In this document: positions 43,137-49,797 of the stretch, piece after piece
Layout: each line of letters starts with the position of its first letter
Position numbering within the stretch: the first letter of the stretch is position 1
From: PoT sp049331405
Lineage (GTDB): Bacteria > Planctomycetota > Planctomycetia > Isosphaerales > Isosphaeraceae
Direction: 5' to 3'
Length of the DNA stretch: 64,000 nucleotides
NCBI RefSeq assembly: GCF_049331405.1
Contig: NZ_CP186274.1
Location: 930,001 to 994,000, forward strand
Program-made: the position numbers and the translations under genes
The notes under the pieces: model-generated
Told to the model about the DNA's origin: nothing
Databases searched by the model: none
Seen by the model: the letters and a program-made list of their open reading frames with translations, nothing else

Positions 43137-43181
43137 AATGCGGACGACACGGTTGACGCGTCCGCATTTTGCGGATAATAT
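43131..43181 (+). promoter_or_regulatory. HigBA control region with twin operators
   Basis: The 13-bp palindrome CCGCAAAATGCGG lies at 43131-43143 and its inverted twin CCGCATTTTGCGG at 43162-43174, starts 31 bp apart. Together they form one 16-bp inverted repeat (43131-43146, 43159-43174). The downstream copy abuts TAATAT (43176-43181), a likely -10. Confidence 0.8.
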
Positions 43182-43228
43182 TAGGGTGTCGGACGGGTGA
43201 TCAAGAGTGACGAGGGGTAGGGTTGAAC

Positions 43229-43558
43229 ATGCGGGTCATCACGAAGGTCAGGCTCAAGAAGTTCTGGGAGAAGCACCCCGAGTCTGAAGACGCGATGCTC
43301 CGCTTCTACCGCGAGGCCCGCAAGGCCACCTGGCACAACTACGCGGAGATCAAGGAGACCTTCCCCGCCGCCGACACCTGCGGCACCTGCTACATCTTCG
43401 ACGTGCAGGGCAACAACTACCGGGTGATCGCCAAGATCCACTTCCCGAAGTTCAACGAGAAGCTCAAGCGATGGGAGCAGGGCCGGGTCTACATCCGGGC
43501 CGTCATGACCCACGCGGAATACGCGAAGGACCGATGGAAGCGGGATTGCCGGGGCTAG
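43229..43558 (+). CDS. higB: HigB-type toxin (mRNA interferase)
   Basis: The 109-aa basic protein has the HigB_toxin pattern: MRVITKVRLKKFWEKHPESE, ARKATWHNYAEIKETFPAADTCG, YIFDVQGNNYRVIAKIHF and the C-terminal MTHAEYAKDRWK. In this family a RelE-like fold cuts mRNA on the ribosome. Toxin-first order with HigA downstream fits the hig arrangement. Its stop codon sits in the loop of a strong hairpin. Probable plasmid-like maintenance or anti-phage role. Confidence 0.88.
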   Translation: MRVITKVRLKKFWEKHPESEDAMLRFYREARKATWHNYAEIKETFPAADTCGTCYIFDVQGNNYRVIAKIHFPKFNEKLKRWEQGRVYIRAVMTHAEYAKDRWKRDCRG

Positions 43559-43610
43559 GCCCCGGCGGTGCCGGTCGCATAGAATCCAAACCCGCGGGGC
43601 CAGGCCCCGC
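43548..43610 (+). promoter_or_regulatory. Two hairpins in the HigB-HigA spacer
   Basis: GCCGGGGC-TAG-GCCCCGGC (43548-43566) has the higB stop codon as its loop. GCGGGGC-CAG-GCCCCGC (43594-43610) follows before the higA ribosome site. They may limit read-through or tune antitoxin translation. Confidence 0.65.
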
Positions 43611-43632
43611 AGCTTGCCGAGGAGAGATCCCG

Positions 43633-44103
43633 ATGCCCGCGAAGATCACGAACGCCGCCCCGAAGCCCTACATCGCCCTGATCAACCGCTTCTACCTCCG
43701 CCCGATCCGCTCCGAGGAGGAGCTGGAGCAGGCCATCGAGGTGCTCGACTACCTCGTCGACCGCGAGGAGCTCTCCCGGGACGAGCAGGATTACCTCGAC
43801 GTGCTCACCGACCTCGTGGAGGCCTACGAGGAGGAGAACCTTGAGTTCCGCGTCATCCACGGCCCCGAGATGCTCAAGGGCATGATCGAGGACCGCAAGC
43901 TCTCCCAGGCGGAGGTTGCCCGGGGCGCCGGCATGGCCACGACGACGCTCAACGACCTCGTCACCGGCCGCCGGAAGATGAACCTGACCCACATGAAGAA
44001 GCTCGGGGCCTACTTCCACGTGGATTACACCATCTTCCTGCCGGAAGGCGAGGAAGGCCTCGCGGAAGGCCATGAGGGGGCAGGAGGGGCGACGGAAGGC
44101 TGA
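43633..44103 (+). CDS. higA: HigA-type antitoxin with HTH
   Basis: The 156-aa protein has an N-terminal helical segment (RPIRSEEELEQAIEVLDYLVD) typical of HigA antitoxins and a Xre-like HTH at about 85-125 (GMIEDRKLSQAEVARGAGMATTTLNDLVTGRRKMNLTHMKKL). A GAGGAGAG site precedes the ATG. It would neutralise HigB and repress the operon through the twin operators. The acidic C-terminus is unusual in length. Confidence 0.88.
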   Translation: MPAKITNAAPKPYIALINRFYLRPIRSEEELEQAIEVLDYLVDREELSRDEQDYLDVLTDLVEAYEEENLEFRVIHGPEMLKGMIEDRKLSQAEVARGAGMATTTLNDLVTGRRKMNLTHMKKLGAYFHVDYTIFLPEGEEGLAEGHEGAGGATEG

Positions 44104-44729
44104 CCCTCTCACGGCCCCGATCCATTCGCGGGCATCATTTCCGCTTGTCGTGACCCTCAGCCAGCGAATAGAGATTCGCGACGAAGCTGATCCTCTGCTT
44201 CCGGTCCCCGTGCGAGACGGTCGCCACGGCCGCCTCCGCTCCAAACGTTAGACGCCTCGCACCGGGTCGTGACTCCCGTGGCGAGGCGAATTTCCTTGGT
44301 CTTCACCAAGGTTTCTCGGTTCGGTGCGGTCACGAACGCACCGTGGCTGCTTGAGTTACGTTAGGGTAGCTCATTCGTGACGCTCAGGCAAGTTAGAGCG
44401 ATGAGCAGGCGAGGCAAGCGATGTGGCTCATTTAGATTCCTTCGATCCTTTCGGTATCAACTGAAAAGATCGCCTCGAGTGAAATCAGAGAAACCTCCCG
44501 TTTCCGCTGGTCCCGGTCGATATCTTCTCATCGCCCGAGCGGTGCATTGCGAACCGGCGGCCCCTCCTCCACGCGGACAATATTGGCTGACCGGTGATTG
44601 TTCATGAAGCGTCCGGTCATTCGCACGCAAAAGTCGAATATTGATACCGTCGTCGCCTTGTTGCCTTGCGTGCGTACGCCTATAGTTAAGGAAGGCCGAC
44701 AACAATTTGATGTCGGCGGGAGGGGCGTC
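44104..44729 (+). other. Non-coding region with several hairpins
   Basis: No supported gene is seen in this 626-base stretch. It has an 8-bp stem CGCCTCGC/GCGAGGCG near 44250-44287, CCTTGGT-CTTC-ACCAAGG followed by TTTCT (44294-44311, a likely terminator for higBA), and CGGTGCG/CGCACCG (44322-44343). An undetected small RNA is possible. Confidence 0.5.
44294..44316 (+). terminator. Probable higBA terminator
   Basis: A 7-bp stem with CTTC tetraloop is followed by TTTCT, about 190 bases past higA. Confidence 0.55.
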
Positions 44730-45011
44730 ATGAAGATCCTTCGCAAACTGCGCTCGAATGCACTGCTCCGCAAGCGGAGGCGTTCCCGCATCACCGCCTT
44801 GAAGCGGCCCCAGACCATCCCTTTCGCTTACCTGGGCAAGTGGATCGCCTGGGACTCGACCGGGCTCAAGATCGTGTCCGTCGCCGACACCCCGACGGCG
44901 GCGAAGCATCAGGCTATCGACAAGGGGCACGAGCGGCCAATCCTGGAATGGGTGCCTCCCGCTGGTGAAATCCGGCCGGTAAAAGCTGTTGAGAATTCCA
45001 CGCTAGCATGA
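44730..45011 (+). CDS. DUF5678-like small protein
   Basis: From the ATG after GGGAGGGGCGTC, the 93-aa product has a basic start and the segment PFAYLGKWIAWDSTGLKIVSVADTP ... ILEWVPP, the pattern of DUF5678-like proteins that are often found upstream of retropepsin-like genes in cyanobacteria and planctomycetes. That is exactly the arrangement here: it overlaps the protease gene by four bases. The pair resembles toxin-antitoxin-like small operons, with unproven function. Confidence 0.7.
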   Translation: MKILRKLRSNALLRKRRRSRITALKRPQTIPFAYLGKWIAWDSTGLKIVSVADTPTAAKHQAIDKGHERPILEWVPPAGEIRPVKAVENSTLA

Positions 45012-45508
45012 TGCTCCCCTACGAACGAATTCGGGTCCGCAATCGAACGGGCAACCATTCCTCCCCGTTTGTGTATAGGCCCATGCTTACGATCCTCGCC
45101 ACGGGCAAGAATACTGAACCTACCAAGGGTCTCATCGACTCTGGAAGCGATCACACACTTTTGCCGTTTTCTTTCATAGATATGATTGATGTTAAACTGG
45201 AAGAAGGGTCCGGTGAAATCATAGAAGGCATCGGCGGCCAAATGCATGTAGTGAGATTCGGAAAAGTCGAAATCGAAGTCGATACCGCCAAACGTAAACT
45301 GCGATGGAAAGCCAAAGTTGGTTTCATTGATGGCAGCCAGAAAACGGTGCTTGGGCACCGTGGGTTCCTCGAGAAGTTTATTGTAAGGCTGGATGGTCCT
45401 AACAAGCGGTTTACGCTGAACCCCTGCAGCGAACTGCTAAAATCCCCCAAAAGGCGAGGGGAGAATGGCGACGATCAAGCTCGCTCTTCATCGCACCTTG
45501 CAACATAG
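45008..45508 (+). CDS. Retropepsin-like aspartic protease
   Basis: The 166-aa protein (ATG at 45011 is an alternative) has the catalytic loop LIDSGSDHTLLP (Asp-Ser-Gly), then EIIEGIGGQMHVVRFGKVEIEV, and later VLGHRGFLEKF, matching single-domain retropepsin-like proteins in which a dimer makes the active site. The DSG form of the motif is accepted by the family. Lower GC than neighbours. Its end overlaps the convergent gene at 45488. Confidence 0.8.
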   Translation: MMLPYERIRVRNRTGNHSSPFVYRPMLTILATGKNTEPTKGLIDSGSDHTLLPFSFIDMIDVKLEEGSGEIIEGIGGQMHVVRFGKVEIEVDTAKRKLRWKAKVGFIDGSQKTVLGHRGFLEKFIVRLDGPNKRFTLNPCSELLKSPKRRGENGDDQARSSSHLAT

Positions 45509-45910
45509 AGCAGCCAACGTCTCGGCATCCCTGGCCAGTTCTTCCGGAGTAGCCAGCGACGGCAGCCAGTATAGGGCCTTCGCGACGCCGTCCGGGTTGG
45601 AGTCGACCGCCTCCCCGAGCCGCCTCAGTACCTTGCGAAACCCGAGGCGTGGAACGACACATTCGAGCCACGGACGGATGCCGCTCGCATCGGCGTGGGC
45701 CAGGCCCTGGTCCAGCAGCACCTCGTAACTGCGGTTCTCGGCGAGCGTCCTCCTCGCCAGGACCAGGGCCACGCCCGGGCTGGACTTGGCCAGCTCGCTC
45801 ACGAAGGCCAGCCGCTCTTGCTCGGTCGCCTGCCTCAGGTGTGAGGCAAGGTCTCGCTCCCAGACCGAGTCGCGAACCCGGCCGATGTAGTCCTTGGCCG
45901 ATAGGGGCAT
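45488..45910 (-). CDS. Helical hypothetical protein (140 aa)
   Basis: The minus-strand product is all-helical with alternating pairs, recalling HEAT- or immunity-like helical bundles (SPGVALVLARRTLAENRSYEVLLDQGLAHADASGIRPWL). It ends 20 bases inside the convergent protease gene. No family confirmed. Confidence 0.6.
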   Translation of the reverse strand: MPLSAKDYIGRVRDSVWERDLASHLRQATEQERLAFVSELAKSSPGVALVLARRTLAENRSYEVLLDQGLAHADASGIRPWLECVVPRLGFRKVLRRLGEAVDSNPDGVAKALYWLPSLATPEELARDAETLAALCCKVR

Positions 45911-45921
45911 TCGCGGCCTCC

Positions 45922-46200
45922 TTAAGCTCGTTGGGCTACATCGCCCGGCGTCATCCGCTCGTAGGTCGACTCCCAGCCGAACCCGTACAGTTCGTCTGGT
46001 TCGTCTGCCGGTGCCGTCTCAAGCACCCAGCCCCATTTCACCTTGTCGTCCAGACTGAGCCGTTGCGACCTCGACCACTTCATGCCGAGAACGACGCGAG
46101 CCTGGCCATTATATGCCCAGACCTGGTCGCCCACCGCGAACTTGGGCAGCGACCGGGGCATTGAGTTCAGGTATTCGCGGATCCGCCTGAAGAGTCTCAT
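45922..46200 (-). CDS. Hypothetical protein (92 aa)
   Basis: Basic N-terminus, then a small beta-rich domain (FAVGDQVWAYNGQARVVLGMKWS, WGWVLETA). The start overlaps the RHH gene upstream by four bases and the stop lies 12 bases before the next gene, so RHH-this-45488 form one minus-strand operon. Confidence 0.65.
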   Translation of the reverse strand: MRLFRRIREYLNSMPRSLPKFAVGDQVWAYNGQARVVLGMKWSRSQRLSLDDKVKWGWVLETAPADEPDELYGFGWESTYERMTPGDVAQRA

Positions 46201-46424
46201 TCTCCAGCCTCCTTGGCCCCTTCCTCCAACTCCCTCATCAACTTCACGTAATCACGATCGATCGTGGACCTCGCCAACTCGGAGAGGTACTCGGCCATGG
46301 ACACGCCTCGCCCCTGCGAGATCAGTCGCGCCTTACCGGCGAGATTCTTGTCGAACTTGATCGAGACATCCTGTCGCTCGGACGTCTTCGGACGCCCCAT
46401 CTTGCCGGCTGGTTTCTTGGCCAT
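46197..46424 (-). CDS. RHH repressor of cassette 2
   Basis: The 75-aa product (ATG at 46454 is an alternative) has MGRPKTSERQDVSIKFDKNLAGKARLISQGRGVSMAEYLSELARSTID, a clear strand-helix-helix RHH. It faces the gene at 46629 across a promoter with CTTTTGGTG repeats. In contrast to cassettes 1 and 3, two more genes follow it on the minus strand. Confidence 0.78.
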   Translation of the reverse strand: MAKKPAGKMGRPKTSERQDVSIKFDKNLAGKARLISQGRGVSMAEYLSELARSTIDRDYVKLMRELEEGAKEAGE

Positions 46425-46530
46425 GCGAGTCGTCCCCAGATCGTGATATCTCATCGATCATTCTACCACTGGAATCAACCAGCTTCACGATCCATATCGT
46501 ACCACGAGTTCAGGTGTCGACCAGATCTCT

Positions 46531-46580
46531 CCAAAATACTTTTGGTGTACTATTGACTTTTGGTGGTAAGAAAGTATTAT
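46531..46580 (+). promoter_or_regulatory. Cassette 2 promoter with direct-repeat operator
   Basis: TTGACT (46553-46558), a 16-base spacer and TATTAT (46575-46580) form the promoter. ACTTTTGGTG occurs twice (46538-46547, 46556-46565), 18 bp apart, the second copy running into the spacer. Confidence 0.75.
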
Positions 46581-46628
46581 TAGATTGTCGAGACGAGGAC
46601 GCCGCGAACGCCGAAACGGAGCCGAACG

Positions 46629-46889
46629 ATGATCCTGCTCAGCAAGACCTTCACCGAGAAGACGACGAACCCGGACGAGGTCCCCATCAGCCGCACCGTC
46701 CGCATGCGGGAGATGAAGTGCGGGCAGATCCTGGTCGAGTCGCGGATCGAGTGGCCGGAAGGGCTGGGCGAGGAACGCCCCTGGGAGAAGCACCGGCGGT
46801 TCCCGGAGGCCGAGTGCGAGACGGCCGAGCGGCTCTATCAGGAGATGGTCATGCAGGCCCGCCGCGCGTTCGACGACTGGACCGACTGA
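46629..46889 (+). CDS. Hypothetical protein of cassette 2 (86 aa)
   Basis: First gene behind the cassette 2 promoter. The product has a beta-rich N-terminal half (SKTFTEKTTNPDEVPISRTVRMREM) and a helical, acidic end. The other two cassettes have no gene at this place. No family recognised. Confidence 0.65.
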   Translation: MILLSKTFTEKTTNPDEVPISRTVRMREMKCGQILVESRIEWPEGLGEERPWEKHRRFPEAECETAERLYQEMVMQARRAFDDWTD

Positions 46890-46900
46890 GAGATGAGAAG

Positions 46901-46934
46901 GGGCCGGGGCTCGATTGCCGTCGAGCACCGGCCC
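46901..46934 (+). promoter_or_regulatory. Leader hairpin of cassette 2
   Basis: A 14-position stem with one mismatch and loop TTGCCG lies between the gene at 46629 and the family gene at 46978, as hairpin I does in the other cassettes. Hairpin II is not seen here. Confidence 0.6.
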
Positions 46935-46977
46935 GGATGAAGGCACCCACCACCCAGCAAGAGTAGAGGAGACTTCG

Positions 46978-47439
46978 ATGACGATCATGACCCGCACCCG
47001 CCCGATGGTCAAGCCGACCCGCCGCTCGCCCCGGATCGACGCTCCGTTCGCCGAGGGCCTGGAGGAGCGGGGCCTGTGCTGCCCGATCGACCGGCGTCCG
47101 CTGCCGACGATCGACGGCGTGGGCCTGGAGGCCGGGGAGCTGGCCCGGCTGGGCAGGGCACGCACCCGGGCCATGGCCGCCTACGCCAAGGACTGCCCGT
47201 TCGCCGACAGGGCCGAGGTCGAGTGCGTGGGCAAGAAGGCCGCGACCGACGAGTTGCGTCGGCTGCTGATGGAGAGGCCCGCCGCCCCCGAGCTGGTGAC
47301 GCCCGAGCCCGAGGTCGAGGCGGTGCCCATGGGCACCGCAACCGGGGAAATTCCCCAGTTGCCTCGGCGACTTCGGAAATTCCGGAGTCGCCTTCCATCT
47401 GATAACCGTTATCAGATGAGGCAATCAGCTCAAGGGTGA
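46978..47439 (+). CDS. Cassette family protein, copy 2
   Basis: GAGGAG precedes the ATG. The 153-aa product shares the family core with 34767 and 49798: PFAEGLEERGLCCPIDRRPLP, ARTRAMAAYAKDCP, KKAATDELRRLLMERPAAPEL. It contains the dispersed palindrome in frame (VEAVPMGTATG). After that the coding DNA is a series of inverted repeats and the product ends in low-complexity basic sequence, so the original C-terminus was probably replaced. Confidence 0.7.
   Translation: MTIMTRTRPMVKPTRRSPRIDAPFAEGLEERGLCCPIDRRPLPTIDGVGLEAGELARLGRARTRAMAAYAKDCPFADRAEVECVGKKAATDELRRLLMERPAAPELVTPEPEVEAVPMGTATGEIPQLPRRLRKFRSRLPSDNRYQMRQSAQG
47321..47338. repeat. Dispersed palindrome, coding copy in cassette 2
   Basis: CGGTGCCCATGGGCACCG within the gene at 46978, at the same alignment position as the copy at 50174. 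Confidence 0.75.
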
Positions 47440-47469
47440 GCTTGGACTATCTTCGGAAATTCCGAAGAT
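47344..47469. repeat. Cluster of four palindromes centred on GGAAATTCC-like cores
   Basis: GGGGAAATTCCCC (47344-47356); a 27-base near-palindrome (47366-47392); a 23-base palindrome with CTGATAA arms (47396-47418); and a 21-base perfect palindrome (47449-47469). Two have GGAAATTCC at the centre. They span the 3' end of the gene at 46978. Confidence 0.75.
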
Positions 47470-47482
47470 GCGCGACATGGAA

Positions 47483-47511
47483 AGGCCCCCTCATTACTAA
47501 TGAGGGGGCCT
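47483..47511. terminator. Perfect 29-base palindrome between convergent genes
   Basis: Two 14-base arms around a single C (47497) lie between the stops at 47439 and 47555. A bidirectional terminator is likely, though there is no T-run beyond the stem. Confidence 0.75.
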
Positions 47512-47554
47512 CGGATCTGGTGTCGCCATTTTGGTGACACCTGACATCGGGCCA

Positions 47555-48103
47555 TCATCCTTTCGCCTGGCTGATGTCCACGAACTTGATCGAGCCGAGG
47601 GCCCGCTGGACCTCGGCGATCTTGGTCTCCTGATCGTAAACATCCAGGTCGCCGCTCTCGGCTACGGCGTCCTTGATGATCCTCCGCTGGGCCTCCTCGG
47701 GGGACACGCGGGATCCGCTCATCACCGCCGCGGTCGCGGCGAGGGCCATGAACGGATTGTTGGGGCACTGGAGCATGCTCCGGCCGGAAGCCTCCCGCAG
47801 CTTGTGGGCGAGGAGCTCCATGCAGAATCGCTCGACGGCCGGATCCAGATATTGGGCGTAGTCGAGCGCGTGGTGGTGAGATGCGAGCGATTCGCCTTGG
47901 TAGCCGGCGACGATCTCGATGTCGTCGCCGCTCCGGTTGCACCTCGCCGCCCATTGGCGGGGCGAGCGACCGCGGCGTCTCCCGCTCGCATTCCATAGCT
48001 TGTCGAGGTCGACCATACCCTCGCGCGAATGATTGCTGTCTCCGAGGCTTTGCAAGGCCCGAAAGACGGCCGAATCCGGTTCCTGGGGATACCCTTTGCT
48101 CAT
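47555..48103 (-). CDS. KilA-N domain protein
   Basis: The start at 48103 has GGAG and gives 182 aa. The segment GMVDLDKLWNASGRRRGRSPRQWAARCN and IVAGYQGESLASHHHALDYAQYLDPAVERFCMEL matches KilA-N: a DNA-binding core found in phage antirepressors and large DNA viruses. The C-terminal part is helical. Palindromes with GGTGTC/GACACC arms stand on both sides (47518-47541, 48176-48210), possible binding sites for the protein. Confidence 0.72.
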   Translation of the reverse strand: MSKGYPQEPDSAVFRALQSLGDSNHSREGMVDLDKLWNASGRRRGRSPRQWAARCNRSGDDIEIVAGYQGESLASHHHALDYAQYLDPAVERFCMELLAHKLREASGRSMLQCPNNPFMALAATAAVMSGSRVSPEEAQRRIIKDAVAESGDLDVYDQETKIAEVQRALGSIKFVDISQAKG

Positions 48104-48175
48104 GCCTGAACTCCGAGTCGGAATGGGTTCGATGTGTCCAAGTGTCTTGGACTGACGAATGAAAGGCGCGTCGCC

Positions 48176-48210
48176 GCCAAAGGGTGTCATTTCAAATGAC
48201 ACCCTTTGGC
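48176..48210. promoter_or_regulatory. Perfect 35-base palindrome upstream of KilA-N gene
   Basis: Two 17-base arms with GGGTGTCATTT cores around one central C. It lies 73 bases upstream of the KilA-N start and 21 bases beyond the stop of the P63C gene, so it may be both operator and terminator. Confidence 0.8.
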
Positions 48211-48230
48211 CTGGCCGATCTCGGCTTAGC

Positions 48231-49172
48231 TCAGACGTCGAAGAACAGCCGCTGGTGGTCGGCCCCGGGCCGGCTCCTGCGGAACAGCTCCTTGAACTGC
48301 TGCAGGTTGCTCGAGACCCGCATCAGGGTCGTGACCAGGTCGAGCTGGTGCTGCAGGTGCTTGAGCCCGACGTCCGGGGTCAGGTGCTGGTGATGCTTCC
48401 GCCTCCGGCCGCCCGTGTCGTAGGCGATCGGGTTCTTGCTCCGGAGTTCCTCGAGCACGCCGGGCGGGAGCTGGCCGTAGATCAGGATCTCGGTCAGTTT
48501 GGCGAAAGCCAGGGGCTTCTCCGAGGAGCCGGGCTTCCAAGAGAGATCCCAGAGCCGCGCCAATTGCTCGTAGAACTCATCGATGAAGACCTTCCGCCAG
48601 GGCTGTGCGGCCTCCTCGACGTAGAGGCTGAGCAGGCGACGCAGCTCGTCGTCGGGCCGATCGGATTGATAGCCGGTGGCCTCGTCGATGAGGGCGATGA
48701 TGCCCACCTTGGCGAATCCCCGCATCAAGATTTCGCAGCGTTCAGCGATGTGGAGTTGCTGTTTTCGGAGGGCCCCGGCCTGCCTTGCAGCCAGGACGGC
48801 ATCGCAGAGATCCACGAGGATTGTGGCTTCGTACCCGTAGCTCACCCGCCCAGCCAGGGAGCGGAAGACGATCGGGTTCTTGATCCCCGAAAGCAACTCT
48901 TTACTGATGAATGGTTTGAGTGCCTCTCCACCCGCAAAAGAGGCCAGTCGATCCCCGGTCTTTCCCGAGGCTCCGCCCTTCGACATCCCGAAGGAACCGA
49001 TGGTGCCTGTCTGAGTGAGCACTCGACGCTGGTCGTTCAAGACACAGCATGGGAGCGGTATCCCATTAATCATCACAGGTTTATTCGGATCGCCGTGAGT
49101 GGCTCGCGGGAGTCTATCGCTGCTTGCAGCCTTGTTCTCTTCCCCGGGCGCGAGGGTCGTAATTCCTGCCAT
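48231..49172 (-). CDS. P63C-domain protein
   Basis: The 313-aa protein has the P63C domain in its second half: FIDEFYEQLARLWDLSW, LTEILIYGQLPPGVLEELRSKNP, HQHLTPDVGLKHLQHQLDLVTTLMRVS, and FKELFRR. The family occurs in phages and prophages, with unknown function. The first half contains GFAKVGIIALIDEATGYQ, typical of the region preceding P63C. It lies upstream of the KilA-N gene on the same strand and may share its transcript. Confidence 0.85.
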   Translation of the reverse strand: MAGITTLAPGEENKAASSDRLPRATHGDPNKPVMINGIPLPCCVLNDQRRVLTQTGTIGSFGMSKGGASGKTGDRLASFAGGEALKPFISKELLSGIKNPIVFRSLAGRVSYGYEATILVDLCDAVLAARQAGALRKQQLHIAERCEILMRGFAKVGIIALIDEATGYQSDRPDDELRRLLSLYVEEAAQPWRKVFIDEFYEQLARLWDLSWKPGSSEKPLAFAKLTEILIYGQLPPGVLEELRSKNPIAYDTGGRRRKHHQHLTPDVGLKHLQHQLDLVTTLMRVSSNLQQFKELFRRSRPGADHQRLFFDV

Positions 49173-49330
49173 CTGGTTCCCCTGAACGGTAATGCTCGTG
49201 AATCTCAGCCAACATGCTCATGCGTCTACCCACGATGATTAACTGTGGATGAAGTGCTTTTGATACGGTACGACCTCGGCATCTGCCTCGGCCTGATTTG
49301 CGCGGGGCCGCTTGGTGCGGCGAGTCTCGA

Positions 49331-49570
49331 TTACTGGTCGTCCTCCGAATCTAGGGGTGGGAACGCCGAAAGGCCGTTGGTCGCAGCCCACTGGCTCAGA
49401 GCGAGCCGGACGATCACCGACTTCGCGATGTGGGTCTTCTTGTGCACGGCCTCGAGCCAATCTGCCTGCTCCTGGGTCCCCTTCAGGTTGATGATTGTGA
49501 GTCTAAGCGGCTGAGACGATTCACTCGTCTTCTTCGGTCGAGCCATCAATCCAATTCCTGCTCCTGCCAT
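49331..49570 (-). CDS. RHH repressor of cassette 3
   Basis: AGGAGG stands before the ATG at 49570 (ATG at 49546 is an alternative). The product has MARPKKTSES, then LRLTIINLKGTQEQADWLEAVHKKTHIAKSVIVRLALSQWAATNG, an RHH fold. It faces the paralogue at 49798. The operators between them (CATGTGAACCCATTG arms) differ completely from those of cassettes 1 and 2. Confidence 0.78.
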   Translation of the reverse strand: MAGAGIGLMARPKKTSESSQPLRLTIINLKGTQEQADWLEAVHKKTHIAKSVIVRLALSQWAATNGLSAFPPLDSEDDQ

Positions 49571-49629
49571 CTTGGTGCGTACCTCCTGCCTAGGATACCG
49601 GGTTCACTCGACGCCCACAAAGTATACTC

Positions 49630-49702
49630 GGGTTCCCACAAAAATGGAACCCAAAAAAATCCATGTGAACCCATTGACCCAATGGGTTCACATGGGTATC
49701 AT
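49630..49702 (+). promoter_or_regulatory. Cassette 3 promoter with operator in the spacer
   Basis: TTGACC (49674-49679), a 17-base spacer and TATCAT (49697-49702) form the promoter. A 16-bp inverted repeat (49661-49676 and 49680-49695) covers the -35 and spacer; GGGTTCC/GGAACCC (49630-49652) is a second site. Confidence 0.82.
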
Positions 49703-49731
49703 GATCCTGTCGAGTGAAGAACAAACGAAAT

Positions 49732-49789
49732 GAGCCTCGCGACTCCTGGCAGAGTCGCGAGGCTCGAGAGAAACCCCTGTGCGACCAGG
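49732..49789 (+). promoter_or_regulatory. Structured leader of cassette 3
   Basis: Hairpin I (49732-49765) has a perfect 14-bp stem; hairpin II is CCTG-TGCGAC-CAGG (49776-49789), overlapping the AGGAG site. Stem bases of hairpin I differ from cassette 1 while pairing is kept. Confidence 0.75.
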
Positions 49790-49797
49790 AGTCTCCG

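Noticed and set aside
43555..44244. 229-codon minus-strand frame opposite higA
   Set aside because: Antisense to a confident antitoxin gene; composition typical of a shadow.
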